Source of the DNA: Siderastrea siderea
Taxonomy: Eukaryota; Cnidaria; Anthozoa; Scleractinia; Rhizangiidae
NCBI GenBank assembly: GCA_964030785.1
Contig: OZ034975.1
Location: 33,819,769-33,883,768, forward strand
Direction of reading: 5' to 3'
Length of the DNA stretch: 64,000 nt
A program made the position numbers and the translations under genes. The notes beneath the pieces are model-generated. The model saw nothing but the letters and a program-made list of their open reading frames with translations. It was not told the DNA's origin and did no database searches. How positions within the stretch are numbered: position 1 is the first letter of the stretch; every line of letters starts with the position of its first letter. Below are positions 57,340 through 64,000 of the stretch, piece after piece.

Positions 57340-57705
57340 CTTTTAATTAATTTTAATTAATTTAATATCTTACATAGCGCGTATCCACTACTTATTCATT
57401 GCGCTTTACAAAACTACATACATACATTACTATATTAAATAAAAATACTACAAATACATAAATGAAAAGTTACAATCATGATTTGAATCAAAAATATATA
57501 TATTTCAAATAGTAAACGTTACAAATAGTAATTATAAGCTAACTTAAACAGGTGCATTTTAATCTTTTTCTTAAAAGTATTCATACTAAGACTACTTCTG
57601 CGATGATAAGAAAGTCTGTTCCCCATTATTCCCAAATAGGTCTTTGTTCTACATGTAGACACACACAGATGTAGGTGCACAGTTACCTCAAACAAAAGCA
57701 CTCTC
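57340..57705 (-). pseudogene. 3' end of a LINE, 5'-truncated
   Basis: On the minus strand, a reverse-transcriptase tail (GNRLSYHRRSSLSMNTFKKK then IKMHLFKLAY) ends in TAA near 57519. An A/T-rich 3' UTR with AAAGCGCAATGAATAAG and CGCGCTATGTAAG follows, a stem-like 3' motif I associate with L2/CR1-like LINEs. It ends in TTAATTAA repeats. The full element is absent. Confidence 0.55.
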
Positions 57706-57991
57706 CACCCTCTCCGAGCCCAACCCCGGAATAACTAATTTTAAATAACTCAGATCAGTATACCAAGTTCAGCTGCAGTTTGTGTTTAATACAAATCCTA
57801 CACTGGCAGTAAAAGTAGAGATTTTTTTAAATAGCGATTGTGTTACACAGAACATTGGGCATTCATTATTAATTTTAGAATTGGCTTAGGTGTTTATTTG
57901 CATAACTTCGAACACTTTTAGACGTAAACGAATGAAACAAAGAACATGTAGGGTTTTACTAAATGAGTTATTTTTCTTGTTTCATTTACAG

Positions 57992-58255
57992 TCGCCGCAA
58001 CCGTTACAAGCATTACTTCCTCCGTGTCCAAGTCATGGATTGGTCAGACAGTGAGGTTAAACTGCGTATCGAATGGTGCTCCAACACCAACCCTGTCCTG
58101 GTACACACCTGAAGGAGCCAATCTCAAGAAGGTGAAAGCAAACCAAAATACAGTGGATGTAAAAATGAATTCAGATGAAGATTTTGGACTTTACAACTGC
58201 ACAGATGAAAATGGTTTTGTTCCTTATTCAAGAACGGTTCGTGTACTGCAAATAA
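57992..58255 (+). CDS. Intact Ig exon of plus-strand gene
   Basis: Acceptor TTTACAG, donor ATAA|GTAAGT, phase 1 to phase 1. Encodes TSITSSVSKSWIGQTVRL then NCVSNGAPTPTLSWYTPEG (strands B and C) and DFGLYNCTDENGFVP (F strand), with VRVLQI at the G strand. Same architecture as 55274-55532. The frame is clean. Confidence 0.85.
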
Positions 58256-60321
58256 GTAAGTAAATAATGACTGGTTTTGCTAGCAAGTTTGCAATTGTTT
58301 AGAGGTGGATAAACAGATGTCAGTGTATCATATTGGAAACAAGAAAGCCCATTGGGCATTTTAACCGGCCATTCTGACCCTCCCCACCCCTAGGTTTCAC
58401 AAATGTTAGCGCCATCCTCTATTTATACGAACCGGCGTGACGAAAAGTGTGATTGTGTGACACAATATTTTGACTATAGCGTTACTGGATGACGTAATGT
58501 TTAAACTCTGATGACTCAGCTTATCTTTCTTATCGTTTTCATTTGTGCTGAAAAACGCAAATTCACTCAAACGTTGAATGTCGATATAAATTCGTCCACA
58601 ACTGAGACTGCTCACACAGGGACGACGAAGTATTTACTGTTGTGCCTAGACCTTAAATACAAACAGTGAACATAGCAGTAGAATCAAAATATAACGCTTG
58701 ATAAACACGAGCTCGAGCAGATCGTCAGAGTATGGGGCCCGTCAAGGCATATCTCATGACGAGATGTTTAAATCCAGTTTGCTAACCCAGGAATCCCCTT
58801 GCAAAAGTAAACAAGCGAGCGGGGACGAAAGTCCCCACATCTTTGAAAGCTAACGCACCTGTCGAGCCGCAATCGATTTCGAGCTCACTCGCTTGTTTTT
58901 CTTTTCCTTCACTATCTCTGAACGGAAAGAGAGACTGCTCGTAGCCTTCAGCAAAGACCACACGCAAACCACACAAGTCCGTCGATAATATTCAGATATT
59001 TCGTTCTTTCAATGCAAAAAGACTCGCAACACCTACCTTATTAATTGATCTCCTTATTAATGACGATTCCTTCGTATCAACTTCTTGCCTCAAATAAACA
59101 CTCATCTCTCTCCGTTCACAAGAACTATCATGTACTGATAGTGCAATCCACTAATATTGCATCATCATACTAGTATCAATTCCTTCTCTTCCTAGCCCAC
59201 GCCGGCAAAACGCAACTGTCCTTTTTGTCCGCTGCGAAATACAAGTTAGCCAATCAGAAACCTTACAATCCACTTCGCAAACCACCTCCCCCCCCCCCAT
59301 AAAACGCCAAGGGAAACCGCCTCTCACGCAGCACAATAATACACCGCTCCTGTACAAAACGCAACTTTCAAAGCAAATCACATTCACAGAAGCGTGATAT
59401 GCTCTTGACATTCACAAATCCTTCTGACTCCCACATTTTTACATCCCTCAAAATGTCAATCCCAACAAAAAAAACTCCTGCGCTAAAAAAATTTTCACCA
59501 TAACCACTAACTAGATCAGACAACATAGCCAATTTCGCATTCAATCCTATTAGCTGCTTTACTCAATTGCGCATGCGTTGTACAAGACAAATACAAAAAC
59601 CCCAAACTTAACAACCCTTCGCCGTTCATATATTAAACACCGTAAATTAAAAGACAAGAACACACGAAGGTAACATTCAGCAGACTAATATGCGCATGCG
59701 TCTTATATAAGACAGTACCGCTCTTGAGTACCCGTACCACAAGCTTTACAGCACTTTGTTCGTATGTTTAGCCAACTGACCTTGACACAAAACCGTGCCC
59801 ATTTTATAAACCGGCGGTCGCCATAGCGACGGCCGGTTAACAAGCATAAACGACCAAACTACAAATGTGATCCATGAAGCCTTCCTGTTTTTTATTCATC
59901 TTTTATCCATTTCTAAATTACAAGGGTGGAACATTTGCAACAGAGCAAAGAGAAAAAAATGGCGATGTTGATTCCTATAAGCCATCAGGCCAAGAGGAAT
60001 GCTAATAAGCAAGCTAGCATGGACTTCTCCCCCTCCCCCTGACCCGTGGCATTTTTTTATGACTTGAACGAGTTCTCCCCACTAGCTTACGTTAGCTGCG
60101 CCTAAAGACTTGAGATTGTTCTGACAATTCTTATGTTGTTGTTGAAATGTAGGTTCATCGGACAAAAGTGTCGGCAGCAATGCTCTTAGGACAAGGTCAT
60201 CCTTAATATGTCCGCAGTCAAAGGATTGCAACAACATCCATAATCATTTTATATTTTTTGTTTAATGAAAGGCAGAGACTTTATCTAACGATCATCCTAT
60301 TTCATTTTATTTTTCATCCAG
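58256..60321. other. Intron between the last Ig and first FN3 exon
   Basis: No exon recognised. It holds C-rich and A-rich tracts and frames without known motifs (58782-58976 and 59151-59411 minus). Missing Ig exons could hide here only if strongly diverged. Confidence 0.4.
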
Positions 60322-60609
60322 GGGCACCAGGTCGACCGAGCATCACCTTAACAACTGCAGACGTTCAAGCCACCTCACTGACAGTAAAATGGACTGCACC
60401 AGCTGATGATGGAGGGAGTCTTATCACAGCATACCGAGTGGTTATAACGCAGGGTAGCACTGAGAAAATCAATGAAAATGTTACTGATCCTAATACAAAA
60501 GAGCTTTATATCGGTAATCTGAATAAAGACACCAACTACGCTGTAAACGTGTATGCCAGAAATTGTGTCCTTGAGGGAGATGCTAGTCAAAAGATAATGA
60601 AGTATGAAG
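60322..60609 (+). CDS. Intact fibronectin type III exon
   Basis: Acceptor CATCCAG, donor GAAG|GTGAGT, phase 1 to phase 1. Encodes APGRPSITLTTADVQATSLT, VKWTAPADDGGSLITAYRV (the FN3 tryptophan and G-G-S-x-I-x-x-Y motif) and LNKDTNYAVNVYARN (leucine-tyrosine core). One whole FN3 module. Ig modules followed by FN3 modules are the order seen in cell-adhesion molecules and receptor tyrosine phosphatases; which one cannot be told here. Confidence 0.9.
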
Positions 60610-61108
60610 GTGAGTATCCATGTAAGACCCCCACGTAAGGCTTAACGTTTATGCACGCATCGATCCTGTCACGAGAAGTTTTGCTGCATCGTGTTTTTAC
60701 AGTTTTGAGATAAAATTGCAGCTTATTTACAAATAATTGAGTATACTGGACTCAACTCATTTGCAGTAAATTTAGAAGCCGCCAAGGTACACGTGCAACT
60801 AACTGAAATGTAAATAACGTGCCAAAAGCGTTAAATTCCAAATATTTTAATAGACGCAGACTCCATAATTGATGTCATTATTATTATTATTTTTTTGATC
60901 TTTAAAAACAACAAGTTGACTGGCAGTAAACAGGTTAGGTGCATTTCAATTTTTGCCATGGAAAACCAATAAAGCTATCTCTGAAGAAACAAACTAACTT
61001 ATCAAATAAATGCTTACTCGTCCACTCCCTACCGACGCCGTGAGATAGGGATGGTATGTTGACCGCGATTCTATCTTTGGATTATGCATAATTAAAGATC
61101 ACTGTTAA

Positions 61109-61387
61109 AGGAGAAGTCACTCCAGAAACGGTGTATTTTGAAATCGAGCCCACGTTACCCGACCGCTGGTCTCGTTGAACGATATGACGTCACGGAGAAG
61201 CGGCCAGGCTGCTAAGTACGATTAAAAATGGCGGCTCGCAGTGTGGAATTTTGGCCCTCTTTGGAGAGGAATTTCAGTGGGATCAGATGCACTTTAGAAG
61301 CTAAAACTACGGTCAGTAAGTCAACTTAGTGTTATCTTTTTATTGACGATTTCAAAAAATACACCGTTTCTGGAGTGACCTTCTCCT
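61109..61387. mobile_element. 0.28-kb MITE with a starter-like exon
   Basis: Arms AGGAGAAGTCACTCCAGAAA and GGAGTGACCTTCTCCT mirror each other for about 35 bases. The plus strand inside has ATG near 61229 (MAARSVEFWPSLERNFSGI) and a possible donor GTCAGTAAG near 61313. Confidence 0.7.
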
Positions 61388-61743
61388 GTAATAAATTATT
61401 GTCCTTACCAGCTTTTAGTAAATCAAAAGCTTTCAGCCACGCTTTCATCTACAAAAAAGCTTAAGCACAATGACAATCAAAGGTCGATGATATAACTAGA
61501 TGGTTTATAAGGGACCGCTGCTAAGCAACGTTTGTATTTAGGCTGATGAAATCTTATTCAAATGGATTTTCATTGAGGCAAGTAGTCACTTAAGGGAGCT
61601 ACTAAACGGACTGTTTGACCAATAGTTGATTCAAATGAAAATGTCTGCCACTAAAAGAAGATTTTCATTCAATATCATACAACAGATGCTTTTTAAAATC
61701 GTATTTTCATAAATTTTTTTGTTCATATCTCTTTTTAATTTAG

Positions 61744-61874
61744 GAGTCCCAGCAGCAGCTTAAATTGTAGGCTTGCCTGTAGGAACGAAGGAAGTTGAAG
61801 TAACCATTAAATGGAATGAGCCACAGAACAATGAAGCACCCATCACAAAGTACACTGTGTACCAAAGGACTGTG
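61744..61874 (+). pseudogene. Second FN3 exon, with stop and MITE
   Basis: Acceptor TTTAG, phase 1. Encodes GVPAAA, a TAA stop (61761-61763), then VGLPVGTKEVEVTIKWNEPQ and NNEAPITKYTVYQRTV, the first two-thirds of an FN3 domain. At 61875 a hairpin MITE breaks it, and no remaining FN3 strands follow. Thus the gene's 3' part is damaged in this copy. Confidence 0.75.
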
Positions 61875-62029
61875 AAACTCAAATTGGTATGTGTGAACGA
61901 CACACCAACGTGTTGGCAAACTGTTGGCGAAAAGTTGGCGAGAATAGAGACAAGATCTATTTGTCGCCAACAGTTTGGCAACATGTTGTTGTGTCGTTCA
62001 CACATACCAATTCGAGTTTGCCGACACGA
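61875..62029. mobile_element. 155-bp hairpin MITE inside an FN3 exon
   Basis: Arms of about 55 bases: AAACTCAAATTGGTATGTGT on the left and its near-mirror ending CCAATTCGAGTTT on the right. Confidence 0.85.
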
Positions 62030-62178
62030 GTTGGCCAACATTAGTTTGACGTGGGAAGGCCGCTTAGAGTTGTTTCAGATTGCAACGGTTTCTTGAGGTT
62101 TATTCGTTCTGAAAGAATATTAAAATGGGCAAAACAGGTACATTTACATAATGTTTGATAAAGGGCTAAGTCCTCTAA

Positions 62179-62639
62179 TAGCCCAATTTCGATATATGAA
62201 AATTCAGTCTTAAACAATACGTATCATTTCAAAGCTTAGGGCAATAAACCCATATAAATCCTTTTCTTATTCCCCTAAGCCTCGTAGTGATGTCTATTGT
62301 TTTGAGTTAGCACCAGCCCGAACTGCCAGCTAGATTGCGCTATCAATAACGAAGAAATCGAGAACGTCAATGATCGGGAGCTCTTTTCAGAGCGCTTCCC
62401 CGGCGCCAACCCAATCAATAGCGCGCTCCGTTCATTGTTTGGTTTGCCGCCTACATCAGGATAATGAGCATCGCCGTGCGTTCATAACAACCAGTGGATT
62501 AAGCTCTTTCTAAGAGTCTATGAATAATAACGCGCTATATGACAGATCTACAAACTTTCTTGAACTGGGAGTAAATGTCTCGAGAACAATAGGCATTCTG
62601 CGCGATGATATGATATCGAAATTGGGCTATTGAGAACAC
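62179..62639. mobile_element. 0.46-kb MITE
   Basis: Ends TAGCCCAATTTCGATAT and ATATCGAAATTGGGCTA mirror each other. Non-coding. Confidence 0.75.
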
Positions 62640-62649
62640 CCTTAGTTAA

Positions 62650-63704
62650 AACAGAAACTCATATGGACTTGAAACGTGTAACTCGAACGGTGAACGATGC
62701 TCGTAATTATTCATTTTCGCAAGTACCATATTTGAAACATGAAGAGAGAGAGAACTGACCAATCAATCTTCGTGAACGACGTGATGTAATTTTACACCAA
62801 GTTCGCGCACTTGTTCATAGATTAATGGCCGACAAACTGGGGAAAATGAAGCCGAAAAACTTTCAAACGTAGGAACGACAAAGCGAAAAGAAATACCGGT
62901 TTCGAAGACCGAGCAGGAAATGTTTGAGGCAAAAAAAATTAGTAATTGAAACAACATAGAACAAAGCGCTGGGGTAAGAACTAAATCAGACTGTGAAACC
63001 AAACCAAAATAGTCTAGCGTTGTTTTTATGATTTCAGTCCGGCTTCTTTCACCGTCGCACTATCAACAAATGTTCACAAAAGGTAGATTTTATACGGAAA
63101 ACGTTTGACACCGAAATATCAACACATGATACAAAAACAAAACACAGTAAAATTGAAGGGAACCGTTTAATAATATTAAAGTGTCATACGTTTTCAGTGA
63201 TTCGCTACCAAAATCAAGCTAAATAGGCTGAATAAGAAAGGACGACTTTTTCTTCGGCTATATACTACAAAAATAACATCGTTTTACCTGCAGTCGATGT
63301 AGCTCTGAGTTCAAGCAGCTCCAAATGTTCAAATAAAGAGAACGTAATGCAAAATAAGTTGAATGATCGCTTTCCCAGTTGTTTGATTCATTGTTAACAT
63401 GTTTTTTTGCCACATCCCGTCCGCGGCCTCTGAACCTGGAACCACTACGTTTTGTGTTCGTTTAAACTCTCCATCTACAATGTTAAAATCATACAGCTTC
63501 AATCTGCTTTGGGCGATGAATACAACAATTTTTTCAGGAAACGTCAAACCCAGTGTACCACATTTTAGAGCCAATAATTGTACGACTTTTGCGAAAAAAC
63601 TTATTCCCGGACGTTCACTTCGGAGCAGTTTCATTGATCCATTCAGGTTTGCAAAGAAACGCTGCAACACTTCGCAAGGTTTTGGCGCCTTAAACTAGTG
63701 CGTG

Positions 63705-63739
<35 letters not shown>

Positions 63740-63802
63740 AAAAATGAATATTTACGAGCATCGAACGCGAGTTACACGTTTCAACTCCTTATGAGTTTCT
63801 GG
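62650..63802 (-). mobile_element. 1.15-kb TTAA-TSD element; holds copy 3 of the unrecognised exon
   Basis: TTAA lies at 62646-62649 and 63803-63806. TIRs of about 90 bases share CAGAAACTCATATGGACTTG-like and TTGAAACGTGTAACTCG blocks. On the minus strand the exon of the 132-1100 family recurs: KVVQLLALKCGTLGLTFPEK and, near the end, FEHLELLELRATSTA with donor GCAG|GTAAAA at 63298/63297. Frames are shifted internally. The frame at 63399-63698 (plus) is a mirror shadow. Confidence 0.7.
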
Positions 63803-63837
63803 TTAAAACCAACACCATTGGCGTAGAAAAATAATAT

Positions 63838-63866
63838 ATAGATTTAGCCAAGCCTAAAAGCGGAAT
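63838..63866 (-). repeat. SINE 3' tail fragment
   Basis: TATAGATTTAGCCAAGCCTA then AAAGCGGA, the SINE tail. A block with TAAATTCTTCAGAATTTCTTG follows at 63898 and is shared with 37528-37550. Confidence 0.7.
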
Positions 63867-64000
63867 TCCATATCTACCTGGTTACCATCGGCCGCCTATA
63901 AATTCTTCAGAATTTCTTGTTTACTGTTATTAACCTAGGTACTTGACCTTGTTAATTACTGTATAATTTTAGTCTCTTAGGCGTATCATTTTAGTATAAA

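Overview
This is animal nuclear DNA, AT-rich, with spliced extracellular-domain genes buried in transposons. The family mix (THAP/YqaJ two-gene DNA transposon, P2X7-like exons, CR1-type LINE, BEL/Pao, many MITEs) and the compact phase-1 Ig exons suggest a cnidarian, most likely a stony coral; this is inference, since no searches were possible.

Host genes. (1) A minus-strand Ig-superfamily gene: signal-peptide exon (43877-43955), V-like Ig exon (42432-42812), I-set Ig exon (2478-2915). The three exons join in frame through phase-1 introns although the last two lie about 39.5 kb apart. The third Ig exon is split by a 151-bp MITE. (2) A small two-exon plus-strand gene (43063-43500) of unknown function lies in intron 1 of that Ig gene. 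(3) A plus-strand Ig/FN3 gene spans 52.5-61.9 kb, with Ig exons at 52527, 53279, about 54478, 55274 and 57992, then FN3 exons at 60322 and 61744. Some exons are intact and some carry frameshifts, stops or a MITE.

The main structure is a composite of about 38.2 kb (4141-42351) lying wholly inside intron 2 of gene 1. Its two ends are inverted copies of an arm that is about 3.7 kb once later insertions are removed. Because the arms are copies, each gives the empty site for insertions in the other. Left-arm insertions: an ISL2EU/IS4EU-like transposon (4304-9948, TSD AT), a 6.35-kb TTAA-TSD element with P2X7-like exons (10522-16871) that itself holds a 638-bp hAT-like element, and a 2.0-kb element with 9-bp TSD and about 400-bp TIRs (16907-18912). 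Right-arm insertions: a 1.35-kb element (33466-34814), a 1.25-kb element with internal tandem duplication (36301-37550), a 0.4-kb MITE (37586-38004) and a 2.73-kb element with 8-bp TSD and an unrecognised transposase-like protein (39326-42056). The core (21835-33002) holds a CR1/Jockey-type LINE split by a 6.24-kb BEL/Pao retrotransposon with 257-bp LTRs. No mobilising enzyme was recognised for the 38-kb element itself.

Outside it lie tRNA-derived SINEs (1.5 kb and, inside the ISL2EU-like element, 6.5 kb), three copies of an element carrying an unrecognised conserved exon (0.1-1.1, 44.7-45.7, 62.65-63.8 kb) and several hairpin MITEs. No gene was recognised in 46.7-52.5 kb.
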